From Alkalihalobacillus sp. CinArs1 (GTDB lineage Bacteria; Bacillota; Bacilli; Bacillales; Guptibacillaceae): 64,000 nt of DNA. Location of the stretch: assembly GCF_947387515.1 (NCBI RefSeq), contig NZ_CANDOB010000002.1, forward strand, positions 1,054,001 to 1,118,000. The letters are read 5' to 3'. Within the stretch, counting starts at the first letter, position 1, and each line of letters opens with the position of its first letter. Position numbers and translations under genes: made by a program. The notes beneath the pieces were generated by a model. That model saw nothing but the letters and a program-made list of their open reading frames with translations, had not been told where the DNA came from and searched no databases. Shown here piece after piece: positions 35,702-43,859 of this stretch.

Positions 35702-36312
35702 GAGCTGAAGAAATGAGCAAATTGCCTGCCAATCCAGAACGGGCGACACTTGATGGTAAAAACAAATTTCTTGGCTTCTGGTTTTTCCTTGGAGGCGAAA
35801 CTGTGCTTTTCGCCTCGCTTTTTGGGGTATACTTAGGACTAAGGAATGCAACAAACGGTGGAGTAACATCAAATGAACTATTTGAACTTCCGCTCGTTTT
35901 TATTGCCACAATGCTACTTCTAACGAGTAGTTTAACGTCCGTATTTGCTACGATGGCATTGAAAACAAATCATTTTAAGCGTATGATTGGTTGGTTTGTC
36001 GTAACTGCTTTACTTGGCTTAGCGTTCCTAGGTCTTGAAATTTATGAATTTAACCACTATGTACACGAGTATGGGCACACTATGCAAAGTAGTGCTTGGG
36101 GATCTGCGTTCTATACATTAGTAGGAACTCACGGAGCCCACGTTACTGCTGGTATCATATGGATTGCTCTTTTGATCTTCCGTAATATGCGTCGTGGAAT
36201 GGACCTATACACTGCACCTAAGTTTTATCTCTTCGCATTGTATTGGCACTTTATCGACGTTGTGTGGATCTTTATCTTTACAGTCGTTTACTTAATGGGA
36301 AAGGTGGGTTAA
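35698..36312 (+). CDS. ctaE: Cytochrome caa3 oxidase subunit III
   Basis: 204-residue five-helix subunit III of the Bacillus type. KNKFLGFWFFLGGETVLFASLF opens the first helix; the conserved GTHGAHVTAG and YWHFIDVVWIFIF give the family fingerprint. Overlaps ctaD by four bases and is followed four bases later by ctaF. Confidence 0.96.
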   Translation: MRAEEMSKLPANPERATLDGKNKFLGFWFFLGGETVLFASLFGVYLGLRNATNGGVTSNELFELPLVFIATMLLLTSSLTSVFATMALKTNHFKRMIGWFVVTALLGLAFLGLEIYEFNHYVHEYGHTMQSSAWGSAFYTLVGTHGAHVTAGIIWIALLIFRNMRRGMDLYTAPKFYLFALYWHFIDVVWIFIFTVVYLMGKVG

Positions 36313-36316
36313 CTCA

Positions 36317-36661
36317 ATGAGTACTCATGAGAGCACTGAACACGTTTCAGAACACGATCAGAGTCACCTTGATATTCACCATAAGATTGCACATGAAAAG
36401 GAATTTAAACAGCAAATCGTCTCTTTCATCATGATGATTTTCATCACGATGCTTGCATTTGTTGCAGTTGCAAGTGATGCGATTTCAGATTCATTTACGG
36501 TTATCTTTATCATGATCCTTGCAGGAATCCAATTGGTATTCCAGCTGTATATGTTCATGCACTTAAGCCACAAAGGGCACCAATACCCAGCATGGGGAAT
36601 ATTCTTTGGAGTATTCGTTGCAGGTACGTGTGTTGTAGCGCTTATGGGAATGATCTGGTAA
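36317..36661 (+). CDS. ctaF: Cytochrome caa3 oxidase subunit IV
   Basis: 114 residues with three membrane helices after a His- and Glu-rich N-terminal tail; QLYMFMHLSHKGHQYP is the typical subunit IV (CyoD-like) segment. Helps assembly of the CuB site in related oxidases. AAGGTGG precedes the ATG. The last cta gene here: in B. subtilis ctaG follows, but here an unrelated permease on the other strand does. Confidence 0.94.
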   Translation: MSTHESTEHVSEHDQSHLDIHHKIAHEKEFKQQIVSFIMMIFITMLAFVAVASDAISDSFTVIFIMILAGIQLVFQLYMFMHLSHKGHQYPAWGIFFGVFVAGTCVVALMGMIW

Positions 36662-36671
36662 ATGTAATACT

Positions 36672-36706
36672 AAGAAGCTGCTCATTTAATGAGCAGCTTC
36701 TTTTTA
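36672..36706 (+). terminator. Terminator of the cta operon
   Basis: AAGAAGCTGCTCAT / ATGAGCAGCTTCTT, 14-bp stem with a TTA loop and T run after ctaF. Confidence 0.92.
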
Positions 36707-36711
36707 TACAA

Positions 36712-36739
36712 AAAAAGAAACGCGAACGAAGCGCGTTTC
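36712..36739 (-). terminator. Terminator of the AI-2E permease gene
   Basis: On the minus strand GAAACGCG / CGCGTTTC is followed by seven T residues; it sits back to back with the cta terminator. Confidence 0.8.
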
Positions 36740-37797
36740 TATAATTTAAAATTGATTTTTATCAAGCCAGCTTCTCTTGCTGAATTAAATGCGATGAGAA
36801 TGATCGGCCCGATTATAAAGCCCATGATTCCTAAAAGTTTAAGCCCGATATACATCGAAATTAAAGTGGATAATGGAGACAAGCCGATGTGTTGTCCCAT
36901 TACTTTAGGTTCCACTGTACGTCTTATTACGAGGAGAACGATGGCGAGAATTGCTAATTGACTACCCATCGTAATATCGCCTGATATAAAGTAGTACAGT
37001 GCCCAAGGACCAAGAATAACGATCGATCCGATTATTGGAATGAAATCGATCACCCAAATGATGAATGCCATCAACAGAGCTACCTTTGGCGCGATCATCA
37101 ATAGACCGATTAAACTGACCACAAAAATGATTATACTTACTAAAAATTGAGCTTTGAAAAAGCCAAAGATGACATATGACAAACGACCCGTCATAAATTG
37201 AACCTTTTCAGCTGTCTGCTCGGAAAGGTATGAATAAGCTTGTTTTTTTAATTTAGGTAGTTCCATTAAGAATAAAAATAGCGCGATAAGATAAACAAGA
37301 ATACTGACTAGGTAATTAGGGATGCCAGTTACAAACACTGTAATGATTTTAAGGTAATCGATACTACTAATTTTCACTTTTAAATTTTCAAGAAATTGTT
37401 CGATTTGAAAAGTGAATTCCTGAACAAATTCAGGCGGAAAATTCTTAGATACGCTATACATATTTGCTTCTACGCTCTCCCACATTTGAGTAATGTTTTG
37501 TATGTACATGGGAGAATTTTCAACAATATCAATGCCTTCAGTAACGACTTTGGTCACTAAAAAGTAACTGATTAGTGAAATCATTATTACGAAGAGAGTA
37601 AATACGATCGTAACAGGGAGGGCCCTTTTTAATTTGGTTCGTTTCTTAAGTAAACGAACGGCTGGATCTAAAGCAAGTGCTGTAATGAATGCTAGTATTA
37701 AGGGAATCGATACTGGCAAGATCCAGAATGTAATCAATGCAAGGATTACGATAAATAATACGATTAATAAGAAGCGTTTTGAGAGGAACTTTGGCAA
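36739..37797 (-). CDS. AI-2E family transporter (YtvI-like)
   Basis: 352 residues, about eight membrane helices, of the AI-2E transporter (UPF0118) family. A long soluble loop (roughly residues 80-135) after helix 3 and the C-terminal block IVLLVIRRTVEPKVMGQHIGLSPL followed by LGIMGFIIGPI are the family signs. Closest in feel to the Bacillus sporulation membrane protein YtvI, but related Na/H antiporter-like and autoinducer exporters cannot be excluded. TTG start at 37797 with AAAGGAG seven bases upstream; an ATG at 37824 has only a weak site. Takes the place of ctaG in this layout. Confidence 0.8.
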   Translation of the reverse strand: MPKFLSKRFLLIVLFIVILALITFWILPVSIPLILAFITALALDPAVRLLKKRTKLKRALPVTIVFTLFVIMISLISYFLVTKVVTEGIDIVENSPMYIQNITQMWESVEANMYSVSKNFPPEFVQEFTFQIEQFLENLKVKISSIDYLKIITVFVTGIPNYLVSILVYLIALFLFLMELPKLKKQAYSYLSEQTAEKVQFMTGRLSYVIFGFFKAQFLVSIIIFVVSLIGLLMIAPKVALLMAFIIWVIDFIPIIGSIVILGPWALYYFISGDITMGSQLAILAIVLLVIRRTVEPKVMGQHIGLSPLSTLISMYIGLKLLGIMGFIIGPIILIAFNSAREAGLIKINFKL

Positions 37798-37951
37798 TCT
37801 TGTTCTCCTTTCTAGACCTACCATCTTCTTTTATTATAGTACGGAAGGGGATCGTTTACCAGTAAGAGAGATGAATTTTCATAGAGCATAATTTGTTTTA
37901 TCACCCACATATAATTAAGAAGAGACTTACGAAAAGGGGGAAGTTTTCATC

Positions 37952-38308
37952 ATGAAGAAACCTGGAGTATACGGAACCCTGTCTATTTCTGAAACGGTTA
38001 TCGATGTTATCATCGGTGTAGTTGTAGCTGAGACAGATGGTGTTGAGCAAATTCAGTCTAATGTAAAGCGAACGTTGAGGCGAATCGTAGGAAAGCGTAA
38101 GTCGTATTCAGACGAGACGACGGATGAAAATGAAGGACTTTCGCTAAGTGTTGAAATAGGGATAAAGTTTGGTGAGTGCATACCTCTAGTTTGTTTTTCG
38201 CTTCAAGAAAGGATTAAACAAGAAGTAGAACAGATGACAGGTTTTCAAGTCAATGACATCAACATCGTCGTGTCATCATTAATTATGGAAGATGATAAAG
38301 AAATATAA
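37952..38308 (+). CDS. Asp23/Gls24 family protein
   Basis: 118-residue soluble protein with the Asp23 pattern: GTLSISETVIDVIIGVVVAETDGVEQI at the start and a C-terminal IKQEVEQMTGFQVNDINIVV. A basic central insertion (KRTLRRIVGKRK) separates the halves. Relatives are YqhY and YloU, linked to cell envelope and fatty acid synthesis; no specific orthologue claimed. GGGGGAAG precedes the ATG. Confidence 0.85.
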   Translation: MKKPGVYGTLSISETVIDVIIGVVVAETDGVEQIQSNVKRTLRRIVGKRKSYSDETTDENEGLSLSVEIGIKFGECIPLVCFSLQERIKQEVEQMTGFQVNDINIVVSSLIMEDDKEI

Positions 38309-38363
38309 AAAAGCCCCTCACAAATACTGAGCATTGATGCTAGTATCTGATGAGGGGGTTTTG
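38308..38363. terminator. Long two-tier terminator
   Basis: Outer stem AAGCCCCTCA with TGAGGGGGTT, inner stem ATACT-g-AGCAT with ATGCT-AGTAT, T-rich on the plus strand and A-rich upstream. Separates convergent Asp23 and LysM-CAP genes. Confidence 0.8.
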
Positions 38364-38369
38364 TTTTAT

Positions 38370-39005
38370 TTATTTCGAGATAAACATTTGTGTCCAATAG
38401 TGACCGTAAGATCCGCCGGACACATAACCTACTCCGATGTGAGTATAACCCTTGTTCAAAATGTTTTTACGGTGCCCTTCACTATTCATCCAGGCTGTTA
38501 CAACTTCTTGTGGTGTGGATTGACCAGCGGCGATATTTTCACCAGCACTACGATAAGAAACACCGAAATTTTTCAACATTTGAAAAGGTGATCCATAAGT
38601 CGGAGATGTATGAGAAAAATAATTCTTGTCTCTCATATCCGCAGACTTATACCTCGCTACACGTGCAACTTCCCAGTCCCACTTAAGTGGAGCTAATCCG
38701 TATTTGGAGCGCTCCTGGTTCGTTAAATCCATGACCTGTTGTCCTACGTCCTTTGATTCATTGATCGAAGGGTTACCTGTAGGGATGTTTACTCTGTCTC
38801 CAGGGTAAATCAAATCCGGGTTTTCAAATTGAGGATTCGCGCTGATGATTTCACTTAGTCCGATTCGATAACGTACAGAAATCTTCCAAAGCGTATCTCC
38901 GGATTTTACAGTGTATGTAGTTTGACCAAAGGCTGTATCCGGGGTGAAGATTCCAGCAGTTAAGAAGAGTGCGAGGAACATCGCAACTGATAAATATCTC
39001 TTCAT
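38370..39005 (-). CDS. Secreted LysM and CAP-domain protein
   Basis: 211 residues. A Sec signal peptide (ending near AFG), a LysM peptidoglycan-binding repeat (YTVKSGDTLWKISVRYRIG.., about residues 28-72) and a CAP/SCP domain (MDLTNQERSKYGL, FSHTSP, AGENIAAG, GHRKNILN, THIGVG). Extracellular, wall-bound; CAP function in Bacillus is unknown. Similar to YkwD-type proteins. ATG at 39005 eight bases after AAGGAG. Another CAP protein is encoded 1 kb away. Confidence 0.9.
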   Translation of the reverse strand: MKRYLSVAMFLALFLTAGIFTPDTAFGQTTYTVKSGDTLWKISVRYRIGLSEIISANPQFENPDLIYPGDRVNIPTGNPSINESKDVGQQVMDLTNQERSKYGLAPLKWDWEVARVARYKSADMRDKNYFSHTSPTYGSPFQMLKNFGVSYRSAGENIAAGQSTPQEVVTAWMNSEGHRKNILNKGYTHIGVGYVSGGSYGHYWTQMFISK

Positions 39006-39125
39006 CGTTTCATCTCCTTTCAATAGGTAGTGTGACCAGAAAGGTGAAAAATACCACGATTTTCTATCAAATTTTTGAAAAAAGTATTAAATGTTTAAAT
39101 AGTGTGGAGAGACTAATAAATAATC

Positions 39126-39134
39126 TGGTATAAT
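39126..39134 (+). promoter_or_regulatory. Extended -10 promoter of the YugN-CBS gene
   Basis: TGGTATAAT, consensus -10 with TG extension; start near 39141. The leader contains GCAACC and GGTTGC in inverted orientation. Confidence 0.55.
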
Positions 39135-39226
39135 GCTTAGAGCTAAGTAAACGTTGCAACCACGCAGTCCGTTATACTATTATTAAGTGTGGAAGGGTTG
39201 CGAACTATTAAAGGAGGCAAACATTA

Positions 39227-39946
39227 ATGAAATTTGATAAGACAGGACTTGAGTCCACAATTGTTCAATTTTCTATATTGGACCACATCATGCATGAAAA
39301 CGATTTAGTACTAGCAGGACAGTGGGATTATGAGCGAGTTACATATGATTATAAATTTGAAGATATGACAAATGGTGATGTTTACTATCTAAGAGTACCT
39401 GGCGTTGCGATCGAGGGCGAAGTAGAGTCTGCACATGCTGTCATTAAGCTTGGTAAGCCTTATCTTGGAAAGCATTACTATCCACATGGTGTTGAGTACG
39501 ACGAAGAGTTCCCTAAAAACATTTTGAACACGTGCTATAAGAAGCTCGATATGCTTCGAGATGAGCTTGGAGCTGCTTTACAGAAAAGCATGGTCTCAGT
39601 TGCAGAGGTTGCAAAAAACGTTACACCTTGTAAGAAAGAAGATAGCACGAGTAACGCAGCTAAAATTATGAAAGACGAGCACGTTACGATGGTACCTGTC
39701 GTCGATGAGAGCAGTCGTTTAGTTGGAATCGTGACTGATCGTGCGATCGCAGTGAGTGGAGAGCCTGGATCTAAGGTTGAAGATGTGATGGAGAATCCTC
39801 CGATGACACTATCTCCTAATATGAAGCCGGAAGAAGCAGCTAGAATTATGAACGAACATCGTCTAACTGAACTTCCAATCGTAGAAGAAGAAAAGTTTGT
39901 CGGACTAGTATCATACTTTAATCTGAAAGAACATATAAACGCATAA
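39227..39946 (+). CDS. Fusion of YugN-like domain and two CBS domains
   Basis: 239 residues. The N-terminal 115 (GLESTIVQFSILDHIM, AGQWDYERVTYDYKFE, YYLRVPG, LGKHYYPHGVEYDEEFP) match the YugN-like family. From about 120 follow two CBS domains (NVTPCKKEDSTSNAAKIM, VPVVDESSRLVGIVTDR; PPMTLSPNMKPEEAARIM, LPIVEEEKFVGLVSYF), which usually bind adenine nucleotides. In B. subtilis ylbA and the CBS gene ylbB are separate neighbours before ylbC; here one frame spans both, with no internal ribosome binding site before the CBS part. AAAGGAGG precedes the ATG. Confidence 0.8.
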   Translation: MKFDKTGLESTIVQFSILDHIMHENDLVLAGQWDYERVTYDYKFEDMTNGDVYYLRVPGVAIEGEVESAHAVIKLGKPYLGKHYYPHGVEYDEEFPKNILNTCYKKLDMLRDELGAALQKSMVSVAEVAKNVTPCKKEDSTSNAAKIMKDEHVTMVPVVDESSRLVGIVTDRAIAVSGEPGSKVEDVMENPPMTLSPNMKPEEAARIMNEHRLTELPIVEEEKFVGLVSYFNLKEHINA

Positions 39947-39949
39947 CAT

Positions 39950-39978
39950 AAGAAGAGCCTAAATGGCTCTTCTTTTAT
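39950..39978 (+). terminator. Terminator after the YugN-CBS gene
   Basis: AAGAAGAGCC / GGCTCTTCTT with a five-base loop and short T run. Confidence 0.85.
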
Positions 39979-40061
39979 ATTTCAGACGACCACAAATCAA
40001 TAAGATTGCGGAAGAGGTACCGTTTGAGGCATAATGATTACAATAAATTGGAGGCGGTACG

Positions 40062-41126
40062 ATGATAAAAAATGGTGTTCGCATCGTATTATTGATCGTT
40101 TTAGTTGTGGTCACGATTGATGCTTACAATAAGATTGAATGGGATCGTGTTCTTCCAAAAGTTGATCAATTTATTACCGAAGAAAAATTTGTTTTAGAAG
40201 AAACAGTGCCTGATAAACCTGTAAACGAAGAGCCCATCGAGCTTAAAGGGGTCGAAACGTGGATGGGTGAAGGTGTGTCCTCCCTTAAACAAGAGCTTGG
40301 AGAGCCGGATCGAATTGACCCTAGCTCTTATGGATATGATTGGTGGATTTATGAACAATCGAATGCAGCTTACCTTCAAGTAGGTATACAAGAAGAGAAG
40401 GTCGTAACGGTCTTTTTTATGGGAGATATTCAAGCAGGAGAACATTATCCAATGGGTGAGCAGAAAGAGACGGTATTTACAGACCGTTCTCCTACAGAGG
40501 AAGTTTCAATGAACGTAAAGGGAAGCGTCTATCGCTTTCAATTAACGAGTGAAGAACAATCATTAAAACCCCTAATAAAAATCAACGATGAGCTGTACGC
40601 TCAATATTATTTTGATAAGTTTAATGGAAAACTTGTAGCTGTAAGACTCGCGAACCCACAAGTGTTAGCTGTTCAAAGGCCGTACGCTGTATCTTATAGA
40701 GGGCAGCTGTTAGAAGCTGCTGATCTATCAGAAGAACAGTGGGTACAAGTACAGGATGCGAGAGAAAAGCAAGTGTATGCTATGACCAACGTCATTCGTC
40801 ATCAGTTCGAGGTAGCATCACTCGCATACAATGATGATGTTTCGACAGTCGCATTAGGTCATAGTAAGGACATGCATGACAACGGTTATTTTTCTCACAC
40901 ATCACCTTCGAAAGGTGAATTATCAGATCGACTCAAAAAAGGAGATGTTCTCTATAGCTATGCAGGAGAAAATATCGCTGCTCGCTATCCTGACGCAGGT
41001 GCAGCGATGATCGGATGGTTAAATAGTAAGGGGCACCGAGAAGCCCTGTTAAATAAAGAGTTCACAGAAATAGGTGTCGGCGTATTCAGGGAGTACTATA
41101 CCCAAAACTTCATCAAGCCTTTTTAG
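40062..41126 (+). CDS. ylbC: YlbC-like CAP-domain protein
   Basis: 354 residues. N-terminal membrane anchor or signal (IVLLIVLVVVTIDAY), a CAP-associated domain (about 65-200: GEPDRIDPSSYGYDWWIYE, VVTVFFMGD), and a C-terminal CAP/SCP domain (VIRHQFEVASLAYNDDVSTVALGHSKDM, YFSHTSP, AGENIAARYP, NSKGHREALLNKEFTEIGVG). Position upstream of ylbD to ylbG fits YlbC. ATG after GGAGGCGG. The 3' end overlaps a convergent thioesterase gene by 14 bases. Confidence 0.88.
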   Translation: MIKNGVRIVLLIVLVVVTIDAYNKIEWDRVLPKVDQFITEEKFVLEETVPDKPVNEEPIELKGVETWMGEGVSSLKQELGEPDRIDPSSYGYDWWIYEQSNAAYLQVGIQEEKVVTVFFMGDIQAGEHYPMGEQKETVFTDRSPTEEVSMNVKGSVYRFQLTSEEQSLKPLIKINDELYAQYYFDKFNGKLVAVRLANPQVLAVQRPYAVSYRGQLLEAADLSEEQWVQVQDAREKQVYAMTNVIRHQFEVASLAYNDDVSTVALGHSKDMHDNGYFSHTSPSKGELSDRLKKGDVLYSYAGENIAARYPDAGAAMIGWLNSKGHREALLNKEFTEIGVGVFREYYTQNFIKPF

Positions 41127-41613
41127 AGACGATGATGAAAGTACCGGTGGCCATCGCAACGATCTTTTGGTCGCCTTTATAAACATTCGCCTTCACTACC
41201 CACCTCGTATCACTTTTGAAAATAGCATGTGCTTGGCATCTGAGTTCATTTCCTGTTCCACTAGACAGGAAATGAATTTTCATCTCTGATGTTACTGCTG
41301 CTTGTTCTGGTGGCAGAGATTGATGCACTAAAGACCCCATAGCAATATCCATAAGAGAAGCCGTTATTCCTCCATGTGTAATGTTGAGCGGATTATGAAC
41401 GAGTTTTCGGTTAGGAATGATGCTTTCATATGTATCCTCATCGATCAATCGACTGCTGATTCCCATAAAAGCAGCCAAATATGTTTTGTATCGACCTTCA
41501 TGCTTTCGTTGAACATCTTCTAATAAAGAGAGCAAAGCTTCTTTTGATTCTTTATCAGAATGCTGAATCATCGCATTTATTTGTGATTGAAGTTGTTGAT
41601 CTAATTTGTCCAT
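41113..41613 (-). CDS. PaaI-like hotdog thioesterase
   Basis: 166 residues. The C-terminal 110 form a 4HBT-type hotdog domain: NPLNITHGGITASLMDIAMGSL holds the conserved HGG and following helix, and ..AAVTSEMKIHFL is the typical beta strand. A helical N-terminal extension of about 45 residues precedes it. Probably hydrolyses an acyl-CoA; substrate unknown. Convergent with and overlapping ylbC by 14 bases, with no terminator. I recall no equivalent between ylbC and ylbD in B. subtilis. Confidence 0.82.
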   Translation of the reverse strand: MDKLDQQLQSQINAMIQHSDKESKEALLSLLEDVQRKHEGRYKTYLAAFMGISSRLIDEDTYESIIPNRKLVHNPLNITHGGITASLMDIAMGSLVHQSLPPEQAAVTSEMKIHFLSSGTGNELRCQAHAIFKSDTRWVVKANVYKGDQKIVAMATGTFIIVSKKA

Positions 41614-41753
41614 TCGGCATCCCTTCCTATTTTGATATGAAGTACTTATTTATCTTATCAATAATAGAGCAACTGACCAATAAAATAGGCGCACATTTAT
41701 GAAAAGTCTAATTATGATGTAGTAAGGTCGTGTAAGAAAGGGAGGGGACGAAT

Positions 41754-42155
41754 ATGCCTGAAGCAAAAAAGCTGCCAAACCCAAAAGTTCAGGAATTTAA
41801 ATCGTTCGTCAAAACGCATCCTCACGTCATTAAAAAGGTTAAAAGTGGTGAGAAAACATTACAGGATCTTTTTGAGGAATGGGCATTATTTGGTGAAGAC
41901 GACGAGATGTGGCTAGATACAGAAAGCGATGAAAAAACCGTGTCTGAGGAAAAGGCTACATCAAAAACTGAAGGTACGATTGGAAATGTTCTCAATATGA
42001 TCAAAGGGCTGAAATTTGATGAGGTACAGAGGAATATCGAGCAATTTAGCGGTGCTGTCTATTCGATACAGGAAGTCCTTTCTCAATTTCAATCAAAGCC
42101 TAAGCCACCGCCGTACATTCATCACCAATCTCCGTTTCCATTCCGCCATGATTAG
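41754..42155 (+). CDS. ylbD: YlbD-like spore coat protein
   Basis: 133 residues: LPNPKVQEFKSFVKTHPHVIKKVKSG, DLFEEWALFGEDDEMW, an acidic variable middle, and a C-terminal Pro- and His-rich tail. Matches the YlbD family, a coat-associated protein in B. subtilis. GGGAGGGG precedes the ATG. ylbE starts 11 bases after its stop, so they form an operon. Confidence 0.85.
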   Translation: MPEAKKLPNPKVQEFKSFVKTHPHVIKKVKSGEKTLQDLFEEWALFGEDDEMWLDTESDEKTVSEEKATSKTEGTIGNVLNMIKGLKFDEVQRNIEQFSGAVYSIQEVLSQFQSKPKPPPYIHHQSPFPFRHD

Positions 42156-42166
42156 GAGGAGCGTAC

Positions 42167-42400
42167 ATGCGTGAAGAAGTGCAAGCATATCTGTCGACAA
42201 GACCCGATCTGCTTTTTTTCATCCGCAATCAGCCAGTTTGGTATCGCAGACTTAGTAGAGAACCGTATGCGTTAAAAGAATGTGAGGTTGCTTCAAAACA
42301 ATTTTTTGGTCAAACGTTTCCACAAAAAGTAGATCGGTTTCAAAACCAATTAAATATGGTTAACACGATGTTAGCCTTAATGACCCAGCAAAATCAGTAG
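42167..42400 (+). CDS. ylbE: YlbE-like protein
   Basis: 77 residues: V.AYLSTRPDLLFFIRNQPVWYRRLSR is diagnostic of the YlbE family. C-terminal amphipathic helix. Function unknown. AGGAGGAG precedes the ATG; co-transcribed with ylbD and closed by a weak terminator overlapping the stop. Confidence 0.85.
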   Translation: MREEVQAYLSTRPDLLFFIRNQPVWYRRLSREPYALKECEVASKQFFGQTFPQKVDRFQNQLNMVNTMLALMTQQNQ

Positions 42401-42412
42401 GGTCGTTTTTTT
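42382..42412 (+). terminator. Weak terminator after ylbE
   Basis: GACCC (42382-42386) and GGGTC (42400-42404) followed by G and eight T residues; the stem begins inside the ylbE coding end. Confidence 0.6.
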
Positions 42413-42468
42413 TATTATCATGAAAAGCCTAAACTTGGGCACACTCTAAACAAAGGAGTGTGTTTCGA

Positions 42469-42864
42469 TTGAATTTTGTTGTGCACTATGGGAAACATGG
42501 ACTTTTTATAGTACTAATGGTACTTTGCTGTATACCAGTCGTTGGTTTCGGTCAGTCGTATCAACAACCTTCTCAAAACCACCAAGAGTCGGAAACGGTT
42601 GTGGTGCATCATAAAGTGAAAGGTTCAAATGTATTTGTAGAATGCTTGATCCCTAATTTTACGTTTGATGATCGGAAAGAGACTAGTGAGCATAAAGGTT
42701 ATATTGACGTGTATTTGAACGGAAAGAAATATCAAACGGAACATAAAGCAGCATTTATCGTACAGGGCTTACCAGAAGGGAAACACATGCTGAGATTAGA
42801 CATCATGAGACCTGATGGAGGGCGTTACTTGTCTTTGAAAGAACTGAAAGTAACAATAAAATAA
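42469..42864 (+). CDS. Secreted protein of unknown function
   Basis: 131 residues with a Sec signal peptide (HGLFIVLMVLCCIPVVGFG, cleavage near residue 28). The mature part looks all-beta, ending in GYIDVYLNGKKYQ, FIVQGLPEGKHMLRLDI and LKELKVTIK, an immunoglobulin-like pattern. I do not recognise the family. TTG start at 42469, ten bases after AAGGAG; a GTG at 42460 overlaps the ribosome binding site. Not seen at this place in B. subtilis. Confidence 0.65.
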   Translation: MNFVVHYGKHGLFIVLMVLCCIPVVGFGQSYQQPSQNHQESETVVVHHKVKGSNVFVECLIPNFTFDDRKETSEHKGYIDVYLNGKKYQTEHKAAFIVQGLPEGKHMLRLDIMRPDGGRYLSLKELKVTIK

Positions 42865-42884
42865 GCCTCGTAAAGAGGCTTATG
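42860..42884. terminator. Bidirectional terminator
   Basis: ATAAGCCTC / GAGGCTTAT with a five-base loop. The T-rich side faces the minus-strand ATP-grasp gene; on the plus strand the T tract is poor. Confidence 0.7.
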
Positions 42885-42888
42885 ATTG

Positions 42889-43728
42889 TTAAGATATTTG
42901 TTTGAACGGGTTTGTTGGTGGGACAACCGGATTGAATTGACTCTTCACATAATCATAAATAAAGTTCTCTACTCGAATCCCCTGCTGGTTGAGTGCATGG
43001 TTTCCAAATAAACAGTTGAATTCTAAGAAATAAAACTTACCATTCGCCTGAACTAAGTCGAATCCAGCATGATTGATTCCTAGCGCTTTAGCTGTTTTCT
43101 CTACAAGTTCGATCGCTTCAGATGGGATGCTATGGAAAGAAAGTTTTCCTCCTTGAGCAACATTATTATGAAATGAATTATCCCCTATCCGCCAATAAGC
43201 GGATATGACTGAATCTCCTACATAAACCACTCTTAAGTCTTTTTCGATCGGTAAATATTCCTGAACATATAATACTTCATTTTTTTCACAGTAAGTGAGA
43301 AAGTCTTTTTCATTTTGTATTAAAAATACACCTTTCCCCATCGAGCTACGAGCTTCTTTCGCAACGAATGGAAAAGGAAACGTATCTAATATGAGTTGTA
43401 TCGATTCCTTAGAACGACCTCTGATTTCTGTATATGGTGTAAGGTCTTGTGAAAGTGACCAAAAAGCTCTAGTCATTTCTATTTTATCAAAGCCTAGTTG
43501 GATGGATTGAATGGAAGGGAAAATGTTCTTTTGTAATCCATAGACGAGAGAGTTGACTTGCCAGTTTTCAGGAAAAAGCAAAACATCTGAAGCCCTGATG
43601 TCTTGAATTCTTTTAAACATATGATCTGGTTTAATATAAGAAACTCCTGGGATCCCTAACGTGCGGAAAGGGTTAAATGTAAGAAGGTTCACTTGTTCTT
43701 TATCTTCCTTTCTAAGATGAAAAAACAT
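42889..43728 (-). CDS. RimK-like ATP-grasp ligase
   Basis: 279 residues. ATP-grasp signatures: FPFVAKEARSSMGKGVFLI (nucleotide-binding Lys and Gly-rich loop), YVQEYLPIEKDLRVVYVGD, NNVAQGGK, and FDLVQANGKFYFLEFN with the metal-binding Glu/Asn. Likely ligates an amino acid to a carboxylate substrate, unidentified; no partner genes adjoin. ATG at 43728 has no ribosome binding site, and the promoter places the mRNA start about 5 bases upstream, so the mRNA may be leaderless. A GTG at 43692 with AAAGGAAG 11-13 bases upstream is the alternative start. Confidence 0.82.
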   Translation of the reverse strand: MFFHLRKEDKEQVNLLTFNPFRTLGIPGVSYIKPDHMFKRIQDIRASDVLLFPENWQVNSLVYGLQKNIFPSIQSIQLGFDKIEMTRAFWSLSQDLTPYTEIRGRSKESIQLILDTFPFPFVAKEARSSMGKGVFLIQNEKDFLTYCEKNEVLYVQEYLPIEKDLRVVYVGDSVISAYWRIGDNSFHNNVAQGGKLSFHSIPSEAIELVEKTAKALGINHAGFDLVQANGKFYFLEFNCLFGNHALNQQGIRVENFIYDYVKSQFNPVVPPTNPFKQIS

Positions 43729-43739
43729 AAATCTAGAAA

Positions 43740-43768
43740 ATTATAGATTTTAATACAGGTTAAGTCAA
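43740..43768 (-). promoter_or_regulatory. Strong sigma-A promoter of the ATP-grasp gene
   Basis: On the minus strand TTGACT (43768-43763), 17 bp, TATAAT (43745-43740). Expected start near 43733, only five bases from the ATG at 43728. Confidence 0.75.
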
Positions 43769-43859
43769 TACCTAATTTTAGGAAAATTTGAAGGGATTTG
43801 TATGACAACACTGGTCATGTGCTTCACATAGGTGGTAGAATGAAAGCGGAGGTGTAATG

